DNA of 64,000 nt from Macrotrachela quadricornifera (taxonomy: Eukaryota; Rotifera; Eurotatoria; Philodinida; Philodinidae): NCBI GenBank assembly GCA_022393335.1, contig JAJEKB010020870.1:448349-512348 (forward strand), given 5' to 3'. The notes beneath the pieces were generated by a model. That model did not search any database, was not told where the DNA came from, and was given only the letters and a program-made list of their open reading frames with translations. The position numbers and the translations under genes were made by a program. This document shows positions 47,060 through 59,845 of the stretch, one piece after another. The first letter of the stretch is position 1. Every line of letters begins with the position of its first letter.

Positions 47060-48271
47060 TGATGAAAAATATGATTGATGATCAATATTTAGTGTAATAA
47101 TTATTTGATTTACATGTGATAATTATGAAAGATTACTGATGATTTATATAAATATGTCTATTCTATTCTGAATAGAAGTTCTATAATATTCATATGTATA
47201 TATGTTGGGAAAGTTTGACGATATTAATAAATTTGTTTTGTTTTGTTTTTAATTGTTAAAATATTTTGTATATTGATAAAGAAATTATTCGACATCTTAA
47301 TATAATTTTAATAATTCAAAAAGACTCTATGTCTTATACATGACTTCATTTTTTAAAGATAACAGCGGTTTATGGCTCTGTTGTGATAGATAGAGGAAAA
47401 TCGTAGATTACTGGTAATAATATCTTATGCTATTATAGCTGTGAAACCATGTGTTCTTTCTAACTTCATAGTTAGTTCATCTTATTATTAATGATGATTC
47501 CTGTGTTACAATAGAAGAAGTGTAAGGCCAAACTGGTTTAAGATTCAGTACTACTTAGCGGATCATCACCGCTCGTTTTTTACCGAAGCAACTTATCGAA
47601 TTCCAATAGTACAAATGAGTTCGAATATGCCAACAAAATCTAGAGATGGAATATGGCGTTTATGTAATGTGGTGATTGAAAGAATACAGTCATATATGAT
47701 ATCAACATTCTTCTTGTATATTTTAATAAGAATATCAAGATAAAACTCTATAACAAATGAGAAATAGAAGAAGAACAGAGAAAAACTAAAAATTGTACAG
47801 AAATGAGATGATAATATCACATAATACTAAAATTAAGTTTCATACAAAACTGTTTTTGCTCGAAATTTTATTAGTATAATACTAGTTGAATAGTGATGAA
47901 ATTGCATAGAAAAATAGAGCTTTATTTTGTCTATTATTCTATTAAAAAAAAGAATTCTTTGTTTGACCTTTTTATAAGGAAAGAAGATAGACGCGACATT
48001 ACTTTTGGTTAGATCTAAGTACTAATACAGCAAAACAGCCGAATATATATGCTTGACTACTTCAATCAATTTTTTGATAAATTAATGCTGATTTTTGTGC
48101 AATTTATAGCATTCGAATTACAGATAAATATGAAATTGATTGGAAATTACTGCCATCTTTAATATTCTACTTATATTGGGTATAGAATTTCTCACGATAA
48201 ACTATTCATTCATTGTGGTTTATTTTGTTCATCGAAAGATCTCCTTTATACAATTTTAGAAATCTATAAGA
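47060..48271. other. Intergenic, AT-rich
   Basis: No gene with support. Contains the 3' flank of SLC33A1 and the promoter side of SMPD4. Confidence 0.4.
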
Positions 48272-51200
48272 ATGTTTACTCGTCATTCTCTTGTTTCAAT
48301 ACTTGATTTGGGTCCAATCGATGCTTGTATTCAATTAAGTGCTCAATTACCTCGTATGACTGTACAAGAACTTCATGTTGAATTACCATATGTAATTCGA
48401 CGTATATTTGGTTTTGGTCGTTTTGATTGGTCATTACGTGACATAGGTAATGATCGTACAAATTTATTTTCAATAATTCAAGAATTTTTATCACCATGGC
48501 ATGGTGAATTATGGAAAGCATTACTTCGTTTACAAGATCATACATCACAATTTACATTTCAATTTAGTATAAGTGATTTACCAATACATTTACGTGCTAA
48601 ACTTGCATCATTATGTTTACCGGATATTGTTCGTGGACGAACAACAACAACTGGACAACATTTAACATCATTAGCACTTGATCCAATTGAATATTTTCTA
48701 TTTCATCTACTTTCATATGTTGTTTCAGATCAACATTCATCAGTAAATAAAAATAAATTTATTTAATTAAATTTATATATATATATATATATATATATAG
48801 GATCGACCAATGCGTAGTGATTCAGTATATTTAAATATTCTTGAAATGTATTTATGTCTTTTTCTACCAAGTAAATTTTAAAAAAAATTTCATAAATTTA
48901 TTATAAAAATTTTTCTTTTTAGTTGATGCAGATGAATTTCGTTTACTTCTTATGCCAACAAGTAATAATACAAATTCATCTATTCTTACAACTTCACATG
49001 TAGTCGATCCACGTTTGTTATCAGCTGTACCTATTGAAACAACACCAAAGTATAAAGATATTTGAAGTATTAAGATATAATTTATTAATCTATATAGAAA
49101 AAGTCCAATTCGACAATCATATCTATTTGGAAGTAGTATAAAACAAAGAGATGGCGACGGAAATAGTATGAATATTAGTACATCATCATTACTTCCATCA
49201 TCACCGCCTACTGTTTTACCAACAGCAACAACAGCAGATACAAATGAATTAATGAAGAAAATTGATTATTTTATCAAAGTAAGAAAAAAAGAAAGCTTTT
49301 TTTGAATAGAAATAAATTGTCATTTTTCTTTTTGTTAGTGTTATGTAGCATTTCTAGTCGATGTATTTCAACCATCTAAATCTGTTTTTGGTACAAATAG
49401 TGGTTCAATTCTTGTTCAAGTATAATTAAAAGATTTTTTTTTCATATTTAGTAAATATAATTTTATTTTTAGGAATTTAATTTATCAGATGTTCATTTAC
49501 TCTGTATTCGTATGTTTATTAAACGTCTTCATTTATTTTGTTCATATCAAATTGGTATTGCTGGTAGTAATGCACCTCTTGCACATACAGGCATGACATT
49601 ACTTGAACAACGTAATTTACTTGTACCATTACAAACATTGAAAAGGTTCGTATTCAAGATAAATCTCTAAGAATAGAATTAACTGACTTAGAGCAATCGA
49701 AAAGTAAATTCCGATTTCAGGGAAATCTAAAATCGATTAAATTCATCTGTACACAAAGTCAAATCGATTTTATCAATGAGCATTTTGAACAAAAAATCTT
49801 TCATTTATTTTATTTATAGAACATGTATTGATGTATATGTTCGTCAACCTCTTTATACTCTTCTTCAAATTGGTATTGTTCGATGTCCACTTGATCAACG
49901 TTATAATACTCTTCTATTTATATGGTATACATATATACGTCCTTGGAGATTTAATCCTCAAACAGTAGCTAATGATCATAAAGCAACAAGTCTACTTGAA
50001 ACAATAACAAATGATTTAGATACACAAATACAAGATCAATCAATTATAAATACAGAAACAATAAATTTTGTTGAACATAATCTTCCTTTTTATGGTCGTC
50101 TTTTTCAATTTGCTATTGATCGTTTACAAAAAACAGATTTAACAAATACATTTATTGCACAACTTATTAATAAATTAGCCAATGTAAATACAGATATTTT
50201 ATATTTTTATAAAGAAAAAATTTTCTTTTCAGGTATTTTCTGCTAAAAATTTCTCATCATTACTTCTTAAAGGTAATATATATACCAACAAAATATCATT
50301 ATAATTTCATTTCTTTTTTTTTTTCTAGCTGAACAAGTAACAATGTATTCATCTTCTACATCACATCTTACTAATAAACAACGTATTTCTCCTCCATCAT
50401 CACCTGATAGACCACGACCAGCTTATTCTATATTATGTGATGAAACTCGAACATTAATATTAGGTTGTTTACGTAAAATTTCAAGTATATTACAAAGAAA
50501 TGAACGTCAAATTGCAGAACGTAATCACCTAGCTGAACAAGAAAAACAAAAAGTTTTACAAAAAGCACAAATTGTATCAACAAATATTCGTGATTTATTA
50601 CAAAGATTAATAACCAAAATTCCTTATATTAATTGTCAACAATCACCAGTAGCAAATATTCAATTAAAACCACTTTTACCTTCAGAAATTATTGAACAAT
50701 TAATAAATACAAAAAATAAATTTAGTGAACTTTTTCAAGTAAATAAAAAAAAAATTTTATTTATAAGGAAAAAAAATATTTCTTTTAGATTGATATAAAT
50801 ACATTTGATACAACAACAAATGAAGATGAACCATCTTTATCATATTCATTAAATACATCATTTCAACCAAATCGAGTAAAGAAATTTCTTAAAATATTTT
50901 CATTAAAATTGTTGTTATTTTTTTTTTTTGTTAGTCTCTCTCGACATCAATCACAGGATCACCATTAAATACATCATATACTCCATATGAACTTGAAAAT
51001 CCAATGTCATCTCCACCAAATCCATTCGAACTTCGACCATTACTTTGGTTTAATCGAAAACTTTCAGAAAATCTCAATTTTCTTGTATATATATTTCTTT
51101 CATCATCATTTTATATATATATATTTTTTTTTCTAGTATGCTGATCAAATTAATTCATTATATAATCGAAAAGATCTTCTTGGTTTCTTCTTTCGCCAAT

Positions 51201-51436
51201 TATTTTATGGTCCATATGATCAACGATTTCATTCAATACGTACACCACAGATAAATTTTCGACATTTTACTGATATACGTACTTTAATTTTACTTATATT
51301 CATTTATTTTTTCATACGTTTAACTATTGGTGGAAATAATTTACCATTAAATCTTTTGTTATTAACAATGATTATTTTTCTTTGGAATATTTTTCGAACT
51401 ATACAAACATATAGACAATCATTAAATTCGTTGTGA
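48272..51436 (+). CDS. SMPD4: Neutral sphingomyelinase 3 (sphingomyelin phosphodiesterase 4), 12 exons, 817 aa
   Basis: Exons: 48272-48742, 48801-48870, 48923-49049, 49098-49278, 49339-49419, 49473-49645, 49820-50183, 50233-50272, 50329-50738, 50789-50875, 50935-51084, 51137-51436 (2454 bp, in frame). Matches to animal SMPD4 along its length: VQELHVELPYVIRRIFGFG, LDPIEYFLFHLLSYVV, QPLYTLLQIGIVRCPLDQ, IRPWRFNPQ, FVEHNLPFYGRLFQFAIDRL, DETRTLILGCL and the C-terminal RKDLLGFFFRQLFYGPYDQR. The last about 60 residues contain two hydrophobic segments (LILLIFIYFFIRL and LLLLTMIIFLWNIF), the tail anchor to ER and nuclear envelope. SMPD4 hydrolyses sphingomyelin and binds nuclear pores in other animals. 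A (TA)n run fills the first intron (about 48773-48799). Length is close to human (about 830-870 aa). Confidence 0.87.
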
Positions 51437-52933
51437 TACAAAAACAAATTCAATTAATGTTTGTTATATGTTTATGTTTAATAGAATGTATAAACAAGAT
51501 TAGTTTTGTTTTGTTTTCTTTTAATACTAAAAAGCTTCAGATGAAAATAAATAAAATATGTGTTGAAAGAAATATAAGAGAAGCTTAATAAGAATTTATT
51601 TTTTGTAATACTGTTATGAAGAAATGAACTTTCTGACAATTTCAAACTAGAATTTTAATTAGCTAAAAAAATTTTTTAATAAGTGTTACAGAAATTGCTC
51701 CATAAAAGAAAAATCTACCACACACGTAGAGAATAAAGATTAGCAACCTCAAGAATTCGAACAAAAGAAAATTTTAATTCGAGCAAAGATTATGGCTCGA
51801 ATTAAAACGAATATGATTCTGTAGTTTGATATTTATTTTCGATGAATCTATTTCGAGAATGCAACCTTTATACTTTACTCCTTTTGAATGACCAAGGTAT
51901 TCAAACAGGACACTTTTTTTATTGCAACATTCATAAATAATAAAAGTTTCGATAAAGAAACAATATCCTATCTGTATAAGAAGTTTTAAAAAAGTCTGCT
52001 TTCAGCTATTTCTTGAATTATTCTGTTTTAGCATTTCTTTTTCAACATTAGCCATAAACATTAAAACATTCCTTTGGTTTAAATTTTGACTGCAAGGAAA
52101 CAATGTCTGCATCTTCGCTAATTAGACCATCATGAAATCTAATATATGACCAAAAGGATTAAAAGACATTTCTTTCTTACAATTAATAACAAATGCACTT
52201 CTCACTGGTGACAACTATATTTATTTTACTCTGAAGAATAAGTGAAAAAGATTTTAATTTCTTCTATATTAGGATCAATTGAAAAGCAAGTGAAGAATAT
52301 TATTTTTACAGGATATAGTATTTTTTAATGACACACCACTAAAAAGGATATTCTGTGGTTACGTTTTATATCTCAAACAGATCAGACAATTACTACAATA
52401 AAATTGAATCATATTAAAATCTATTTGAGATGATTTTATGAAGTTTTATTTCGTCGAGTCTAGTTAGCACTTAACAAGATCATGAAAAATTGCATAAATG
52501 ACATTACAGGCAATGATAAGCGAGATACAAATTAACTTTATTTTTACTGGCGACACTGTCAATCTGAAAATTGTTGCTGCTTTATATTAGTAGTGTGGAC
52601 CATGAATAAATAAATTTAATTTATATTTGACTTAGTTAGTTATCTCGACCTAGTAGAGAATGAAGGCCAATAACAAAAGAATATGTAGAGGACAGTAATA
52701 ACAAAAACTAATTTACTTTAAAAACAACTATGCAAAATCTCCCTATGATTCAAGATAATAAATTCAAATATAAATCAAAATTGAAATCATTCAATAAAAA
52801 TTCATTTAATAACATTCATAGATCTATATTTCAATCCAAAGTGCATTAATAACTTTCATATATGATATTAAATGTATGAGTTAGTGGTTGGTGATATCTT
52901 ATCATACATATTTTTTAAATACTTATTAAATAT
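51437..52933. other. Intergenic, AT-rich
   Basis: No supportable gene or repeat; 3' flank of SMPD4 and 5' flank of the glycosidase-like gene. Confidence 0.45.
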
Positions 52934-55162
52934 GTGAAGTATATTCTTGTAAGTCAAATAGTTATGTTTCGTTTCTTTATCTGTTTATTTGTAATTTTAC
53001 TTGAAATTGAGTTCTCATATGTCAGCTCATCGAGTACAACATATCCATGGATAAAAAAAGTTCATATTGTTTCCATGACACATTTAGATGTTGGTTTTAC
53101 AAATTTTGCATCAAATGTTTGTTCAATTTATTTTAATCAACATTTACCTAATGCAGCATATCTTGCTCAAACACTTCGTGATCGTGGTGGTGAAGAACGT
53201 TTTATTTTTACAACACATCCATGGATACTTTTAGAATTTTTTGATAATATTGCACAATGTACTGATCAACGACCAAATGATACAACAATTAATTTAGTTA
53301 AAAAAGCTGTTCAACATGGTGATATAACATGGCATGCACATGCATTTTCAATGTTTATACCAATGATGGATAAAAATTTATTTAATATATCATTAAGTAT
53401 ATCATCAATATTAGATAAACGTTTTAAACAAAAAAGAAAAACAAGTGCATCACATAAAGATGATATGGGTCATCCAATAAGTAGTATACCTATATTTGCG
53501 GAAAATGGAATTAAATCAGTTCATATTGGTGTTAATCTTAATTGTCGTGGAGCTGATTTACCACCTGCATTTATATGGAAACATGAAGAAACTGAAAATG
53601 AACTTTTAGTTATGATGTATAATAAACCAACAGCAACAACTCCATGTTCAGCTGAATCATGTATATATGGTGGTGATGTTGTTTTACCAGGTTTTGATCA
53701 AGCTATGATCTATCATTTTACACAAGATAATTCAGGACCACCTCATAATATAACAGATGTTATTCGAATATGGTCGAATATAAAAAAGAATTATCCAAAT
53801 GCAAAATTAATAGCAAGTAGTTTAGAAACATATAGTCAATCATTATTAGAACTATATAAAGATCAATTACCAGTAATAACAGATGAATGGGGAACAACAT
53901 GGTTATATGGAGTAGCTGCTGATCCATATAAACAAGCAGCATATAGACAAATATCAAGATTATTAATTAATCAAGAATATTCAACTTCAATATTTAATTA
54001 TTCATTTCGTTTATTAAAAAATCCTGAACATAATTGGGGTTTATGTAATGGTTGTTATTTAAAACGAGAAAATTATGCAGCTCATTATCATAATAATGAA
54101 TTTATAAATGTACGAAATGGAAGTGATTTTCAATTATTAGAACAAGGATGGAAAGAAGCACGATCTTATCTTTATCCACTTAATTCATCAAATTCTTCAT
54201 TAATTAAACTTATTGAAAATAGTTTAAAAGAACTTGAACCATCAATACCAAATTTAGATGAATTTATTCAAATTCCATTACCAATAAATCGAACAAAAAA
54301 TTATTTTTTATTTGAAACAATATTATTTTCTGTTGGATTTAATTATACAACAGGTGCTATTGTTTATCTTCAAGATCGTGAAGAAAGAAATTTATCAAAT
54401 TTAACAAATATTTTAGGTGGTATACAATATAAAACATATTCAAATGATGATTTTAATAATTTTAATTTACAATTTAATCCTGATTGTGGTCCACCATGTG
54501 GTGATTTTGCTAAACCAGGTTTAAATGGTTCAATAAGTCAAACAATACATCCAAAAGTATTATCGATGTGGAGAGATAAAATCAATGAAACATTTCTTAT
54601 TGAATTAACATTTTCAAATGAAATTATAAATGAATATGGTGGAAGTAAAATTTTATGGATTAATTATACATTTCCATTAGATTCTCCACCAACAATATTA
54701 ATAGAATTACAATGGTTTAATAAAACTGCAACTCGTCTTCCAGAATCTATATGGATTGAATTTAATCCAATTTTACCACTTTTTTCAAATACATGTAATC
54801 AATGGAAAATTGATGTACTTGATTATGATGTTGATCCATCAAAAATCGTTAGTTATGGTTCAAGACGATTACATGCTATTGGACATAATGGTATAAGATT
54901 TTATGATGAAACAAATGAAAGACCAGTATTTAGTCTTTATTCATATGATGCACCATTACTTTCAATTGGTTCAGCTAATTATTTATTAAATTTTGATAAT
55001 TCAATACCTAATTGTCAAGGTATAGGTAAAAATGGTTTATTTATTAATCTCCATAATAATCTTTGGAATACAGCATTCCCAATTTATTATGATCAAGATG
55101 CAAAATTTCGATTTAAACTTCAATTTTTACCTGAATGGTTACAAATTATTAATAGAAAATAG
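52934..55162 (+). CDS. Secreted GH38-like (DUF5054-like) glycosidase, intronless, 742 aa
   Basis: One uninterrupted frame of 2229 bp. A second Met (52964, MFRFFICLFVILLEIEFSYV) opens a strong signal peptide and is the more likely start. The N-terminal domain has the alpha-mannosidase-like layout: SMTHLDVGFTNFA (HxD, metal), ITWHAHAFSMF, KDDMGHPIS (candidate nucleophile Asp) and NAKLIASSLETY, then TDEWGTTWLYGVAADPYKQA. This fits the DUF5054 group related to GH38; the C-terminal half is a beta-rich region with many N-glycosylation sites. Substrate is unknown; hydrolysis of an alpha-glycoside is inferred. The lack of any intron is unlike its neighbours (SMPD4 has 11, AASS 12), which suggests a transferred or retrocopied gene. 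Codon use looks AT-adapted. Confidence 0.7.
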   Translation: MKYILVSQIVMFRFFICLFVILLEIEFSYVSSSSTTYPWIKKVHIVSMTHLDVGFTNFASNVCSIYFNQHLPNAAYLAQTLRDRGGEERFIFTTHPWILLEFFDNIAQCTDQRPNDTTINLVKKAVQHGDITWHAHAFSMFIPMMDKNLFNISLSISSILDKRFKQKRKTSASHKDDMGHPISSIPIFAENGIKSVHIGVNLNCRGADLPPAFIWKHEETENELLVMMYNKPTATTPCSAESCIYGGDVVLPGFDQAMIYHFTQDNSGPPHNITDVIRIWSNIKKNYPNAKLIASSLETYSQSLLELYKDQLPVITDEWGTTWLYGVAADPYKQAAYRQISRLLINQEYSTSIFNYSFRLLKNPEHNWGLCNGCYLKRENYAAHYHNNEFINVRNGSDFQLLEQGWKEARSYLYPLNSSNSSLIKLIENSLKELEPSIPNLDEFIQIPLPINRTKNYFLFETILFSVGFNYTTGAIVYLQDREERNLSNLTNILGGIQYKTYSNDDFNNFNLQFNPDCGPPCGDFAKPGLNGSISQTIHPKVLSMWRDKINETFLIELTFSNEIINEYGGSKILWINYTFPLDSPPTILIELQWFNKTATRLPESIWIEFNPILPLFSNTCNQWKIDVLDYDVDPSKIVSYGSRRLHAIGHNGIRFYDETNERPVFSLYSYDAPLLSIGSANYLLNFDNSIPNCQGIGKNGLFINLHNNLWNTAFPIYYDQDAKFRFKLQFLPEWLQIINRK

Positions 55163-55309
55163 AATTTAAAGACACTTTCATATTATTTTTTACTATGGAT
55201 TCTTAATAGTTATTTTCTAAAGATTGTTTTTTTACGTAATAGAATATCTGATCACCATATTACATTTAAAAGTATTAAGATGTACAATTATATGAATAGA
55301 AATCTACTG

Positions 55310-55916
55310 AATAGATCGAAAAAAAAATCAGCAAAACAAGGCAAATACCGAGTGCGGTATGAGCATTGCAACATTCGGTATTTTGCAGATATCTCACCAC
55401 AGATAAATGATATAAAGATGCGCCATGAAAAGCTCTACAAAAAATGTAAGTACAAATCTATTTTGACTTGCTCTGATAATGTCTTCCATATTCAAAATGA
55501 ATAGATTATATCATACAGAAATTGCACAGTTTTTATGCGAGTATACCTTTTCTTTCTTGTCTTATTTATTTTAGAAATGTATATTAGTTATGAATTATAT
55601 ATCGTTCGAAGGAGCAGAAAATTTCCCATCGAATGATAATAAAATCTTCTTTTTGACACGTATTCATCGAAGAGATACAACACTCAACATTTTCTGCTGT
55701 CATTTTATAAATAAGTGTGGAATGGTTTTAAGGATGCGCTTCTTTTATATTACCTAATTTCATCTTTGGACGTGCTAGAAAAATAAATTATATATGATTC
55801 AAAAGAGCAGAAAAAGCTTTATCTTTTGATAAAAAATTTTTTCTTCGAACACTCTTCTATCGAACAAAAATACGGGTCAACATTTTGTGCCATTACTTTT
55901 GTACTGTACATTATAT
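55310..55916 (+). repeat. Left arm of a 5.3-kb inverted repeat
   Basis: Colinear, inverted match with 59846-60640. Shared blocks in order: TTGCAACATTCGGTATTTTG, ATATCTCA(C/T)CACAGATAAA, GATGCGCCATGAAAAGCTCT, TTTTAAGGATGCGCTTCTTT, GACGTGCTAGAAAAATAAA, CAAAAGAGCAGAAAAAGCTT, and TTTGTGCCATTACTTTTG. The small open frame 55280-55504 lies in this arm and mirrors one on the minus strand of the right arm; I do not consider it coding. Confidence 0.75.
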
Positions 55917-56059
55917 ATTTCATTGATAAACTTCATCGCATAATTCATACAATAAATTATAATACAATTTTTAAAAAAAAGTTCATTTCAAAACACATCA
56001 TTTAAAGATAAATTTATATTGGAAAAGTAAATCTGAATCGTTCTCATTCATCATTATAA

Positions 56060-57669
56060 CTAAACAGTTATTTTTAAGGAACTATTGAGTGTTTTTCGCA
56101 AAAATTTTTTTTCTACATCATCGATTCTATTGTTCCAAAGATGTAGAATGGTGAGTGTCTATAATAAATAATGATATTGTAGAAATTCAGTTGATGACAA
56201 GAAAGTATGACTTACTCTATTCTTTTGTAATGCATTGGTAAGATGCCGTGCACCTTCATTGCCGATACTGTTGCCTTCAAGATGCAAAGTTGTAAGTGTC
56301 TATAATGAATGATGCTAACAGGAGACTATGATCAATAAGAAGAAATTATGACTTACTTTATTATTTTGCAAGGCATTGGCCAGATACTGTGCACCTTCTG
56401 AGCCGATTCGGTTATACTGAAGACCTAAAGTCGTGAGTGTCTATGATGAATAATGGTATCAGAAAGATGTGATTGATGTACAGAAAATATGATTTACTGT
56501 GTTATTTTGCAACATATTGGCCAGATGTCGTGCACCTTCAATACCAATCCAATTACTTCCAACATTTAAAGTTGTGATTGTCTATAATGAATGATACTAT
56601 CATAAAAACGCAATTGATGAGGGCAAAATGTAACTTTATTATTTAGTAAGGCATTGGCCCAATAGTATGCACCTTCGTCGTCGATTTTGTTCAAGGTAAG
56701 ATTTACAGTTGTTAGTATCTACAATGAACGTAAATGTTGATTATGAAACACATTGACCGATCATTTATCTTACTGTATTACGTCGTAATGCATCTGCTAA
56801 ACGCTTCATTTGTTGATTATTGAATCCACCACAGCTTCCATCGAGTGTAATAAATGTCTATATGCAAAATTTGATAGAAAGACTATGTTCAAGATTTACA
56901 AGTTTATTTTAACTTTGATTGTTTATATAACACTTCTTTTACATTAAGGATCGATATATTCAAAAGAAATGAGACAAGAGAATATGACAGAAAAGAAAAG
57001 GTTCGCTAGTCTTTCAACATAATGGATTTTATAATGTCAATCCAGAGTCAGGCATGCCAATGAAAAAATATGAGCTAATTATTGAGGGATTGTGTTTAAT
57101 ATTCAGTGAAAATATATTCTTTGTTACTATGATTCAGAAAAAGCAGTCTTGTTATTCATAAACAAGTCAATAAAATCATTAAAACTGATTCAAAAACAAA
57201 ATTTCACTAATATTTGCTATCGACTGACATTCAACAGAGTGAGAAACTGTGATTTCAGATCAATAAGAGAATCAGTGACGCAGCCAGGGAGGGAAATATG
57301 GAGATCAGTTCCCTCCAAAAGACTAACATATTTCAATACCTGAAGAAGATACGGACTGATTCGCTGTCCCTAGACAAAAAATACTTTTTTTCTATTACGG
57401 TCCCTACCCTCCTCTCCGAAAAAAATTTCTGGCTGCATGCCTGAAGAGAACTGATGAAGTTTATCTATATTTGAAATGAATGATATGCTGAAAACGAATT
57501 CGTAAATAAATTTTACCTGGTATCGATAATAAGTGTCTGTAATTGCATTCAATCGTGCACATACTTCACGGGCTGATAGAATAATATCTAATTCATCGAG
57601 ATTGTCGAGAATCTTGTACACAATTTCGATGGGTAATGTATCAAGAGATCGAACAGTCCTGTTCGACAT
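56060..57669 (-). CDS. F-box protein with leucine-rich repeats, 8 exons, 233 aa
   Basis: Exons: 57669-57517 (F-box), 57369-57340, then six consecutive LRR exons 56857-56774, 56718-56635, 56581-56498, 56440-56357, 56299-56216, 56158-56060. The total of 702 bp is in frame. The F-box (about residues 8-45, LDTLPIEIVYKILDNLDELD) should bind Skp1. Each LRR exon encodes one ribonuclease-inhibitor/NLR-type repeat such as TLTTLGLQYNRIGSEGAQYL and ANALQNNK; five are exactly 84 bp and phase 0, and the last is 99 bp including the stop. It is likely a substrate receptor of an SCF ubiquitin ligase; the target is unknown. It sits between the two inverted arms at 55310-55916 and 59846-60640. The 482-bp intron before the first LRR exon may have lost or gained repeats. 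Confidence 0.7.
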
Positions 57670-58526
57670 TGGTGGCGTTAGTATTAAAATTGTATGTGTA
57701 AGTTTGGATGTTGGTGAGTTCCGTTTATTTTCAATGATGAAAACAACACTTGTATAGATAGAGAGAGAAAATACGTAAAGAGAAAAGAGAAGATAAAGAC
57801 AATGTGAACGAACGAACGAAAAGAAAAGACGACATATATATGAATATATATGTACGTGTGTTGGATATAACCTAGTGACATGGAAAAAAGACATATAGGA
57901 AACATTGAACATCTAATACTAAATCATAGGGAAAAGTCCGCTCTATCGATATGTAAAAATCCCATATCAACAGTATGTATACTAATTTTTTTTTAGTATA
58001 TGCACGTGTGTCTAGATGTTTATTGACAGTATTTCACTTATATTTATCATAATACTACAATATGTTGTGTATGCATAGAACGACAAAATTATGATGATAA
58101 TATTCGTAAAAACAATTATATATCATTCTTTTTCCTTATCTTTAATGTTACGAAAAACACTTTTCATTTTTCTCTCCTTTCGGATATGTACCATAATAGA
58201 ATTCAAATGATTGTCATTCCTTGTTTTCTTGTTTTTACAATATAAAAATAGAGAGAAAAAACTGAAGAAATAGACGAAACATGTGCAAGAAGACAGGCAC
58301 ATGTCAATGTCGACATTCTGATTCTCTTCGTAATTCTATATGGTAAATAATACATTGTATATCATAGCAATGATAGAATTTCATCATTTACCAATAAAAT
58401 CTGATAAAAATGTATATTTGTCTGTGCTCTCTTGTTTTTTAAGTAATTAAAACAAAATCCAATAGTATTGCGAAATGTAAAAGAAAGAAACTCATAGCAA
58501 AAATGTTTTACAAAATCATTCAAAAT
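57670..58526. other. Upstream region of the F-box/LRR gene
   Basis: AT-rich; no confident gene. The minus-strand frames that extend upstream of 57669 are low-complexity and hydrophobic, with no supporting start context. Confidence 0.4.
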
Positions 58527-59213
58527 CAGAGCTCGGACGAGTATAAGTACAGCAAGTAAAAGTATTTTACCTGTACTTGAAGTGTATGTTCATCATAAAC
58601 CTGTTTCTTGATATGAACCGCCACTGATAATCGTAAAACACTATCTTAGTGCCATTTTACGAGCAACTAGTAAAAGTACCAATGTTTGAATGATATTTTG
58701 GCTTTCATCCATGGATAAAGTCCTTGCATAATACTTAGAAAAAACATATATTGTTTCTGTTTCAAGTTTTTGAAACTGCTATAGATATCTATTAACAATA
58801 TTGCTTGTTGGATATCTTATTTTAAATGAGTTTAATGTCTGACGGCATTAGGAAGAATGCATATCAATTTAAGCTGAAAATGTATGCACTTGTTCAGATT
58901 AAACTTTCGCAGCATTTTAAAGTGATCAATAAGATTTTGAAACACTGATTCCAAAGCTTTCAATGTAGAATAATAATAAAAATTTTCATGAATTTTTTTT
59001 AGACCATTCCAAATCATTCTATCAGTATAAATCGCTTCTAAATTACATAAAACTGATAGATGTTAAAAATACATAATATTACATTGTTTCATGCTACAAG
59101 TCCAAAGTACAACCTTTTATACTTCAGTATAAGTAAATATCTTGAAAAATATACTTCGTACTTATACTTTTACTCGAAAAAGTACAAGCACAAATACTTT
59201 CGTTTGAGCTCTG
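58527..59213. mobile_element. hAT-like MITE (0.69 kb)
   Basis: The left end is CAGAGCTCGGACGAGTATAA and the right end is the reverse complement CGTTTGAGCTCTG with the neighbouring TACTTTTACTCG. The 5' CAGAG and 3' CTCTG ends and the many subterminal AAGTA/TACTT repeats are typical of hAT elements. No 8-bp target duplication is preserved and no transposase is present. It lies inside the large inverted repeat. Confidence 0.65.
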
Positions 59214-59845
59214 GTTGGTCCACAAAAACAAAACACATGAGATTCAAATTGAACAACATCGTTTTCTACATGTGTTTATCAACGATGGACATCCTTTGAC
59301 GGCTAATTCCACTATACCCTATTGCATAATTAAAGGTACATATTCAATGAGAAAACGATAAAAATTTCCTGGTTTGGTGTGTGACCAAGAAATGTTAGAT
59401 GTACGAATTGCTTTATATTCTTGTATTCTAGGCAGTTGCATTTGTGAAAAATACTTTTACAAGTACATTAGTGACATAACACAATTTACATTCTCATCGT
59501 CAACTCTTTCGTCCGATCATGAAATCAATGAATCTCATGATTGGGGAACATCCTACGATCCTGTTTGATAATGCTCAATTGCAGCCATATTTCCAGCTAG
59601 AGTCAGATATTTATTTTAATGATTCGTTTTTTCTGTTGTTCATAGTTAGACTAATAAAAAAGTCAATCAAGAGTCAAACTTTAGTATGTATTTTAATGAA
59701 ACGAGATGGTATTGGCTAATACAAAGTTCCGCAAAAAAGCATTCTTGATATGACTCTATCGATAATGTCGCAATTTTTATCTTTTTATTTACTGAGTATC
59801 AGTTCTAATAGTTTTCGTTCATGGATGGAAAGAAGAAAAATAATA
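59214..59845. other. Gene-less stretch inside the inverted repeat
   Basis: Short open frames only (59374-59568, 59519-59719), overlapping and without a domain. Confidence 0.4.

Noticed and set aside
48773..48799. (TA)n tract as a regulatory element
   Set aside because: It is a simple microsatellite in the first SMPD4 intron, directly before the acceptor; no reason to assign function.
53760..53957. 65-codon minus frame inside the glycosidase-like gene
   Set aside because: Antisense shadow of a well-supported coding sequence.
55280..55504. 74-codon frame in the left inverted arm, with a similar minus-strand frame in the right arm (60435-60656)
   Set aside because: The similarity is at DNA level over the whole arm including non-coding parts, and both frames are closed by stops at unrelated positions.
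57684..57912. N-terminal extension of the F-box protein to 57912
   Set aside because: The added residues are low-complexity Phe/Ser/Tyr from T-rich upstream sequence; the Met at 57669 starts right before the F-box.
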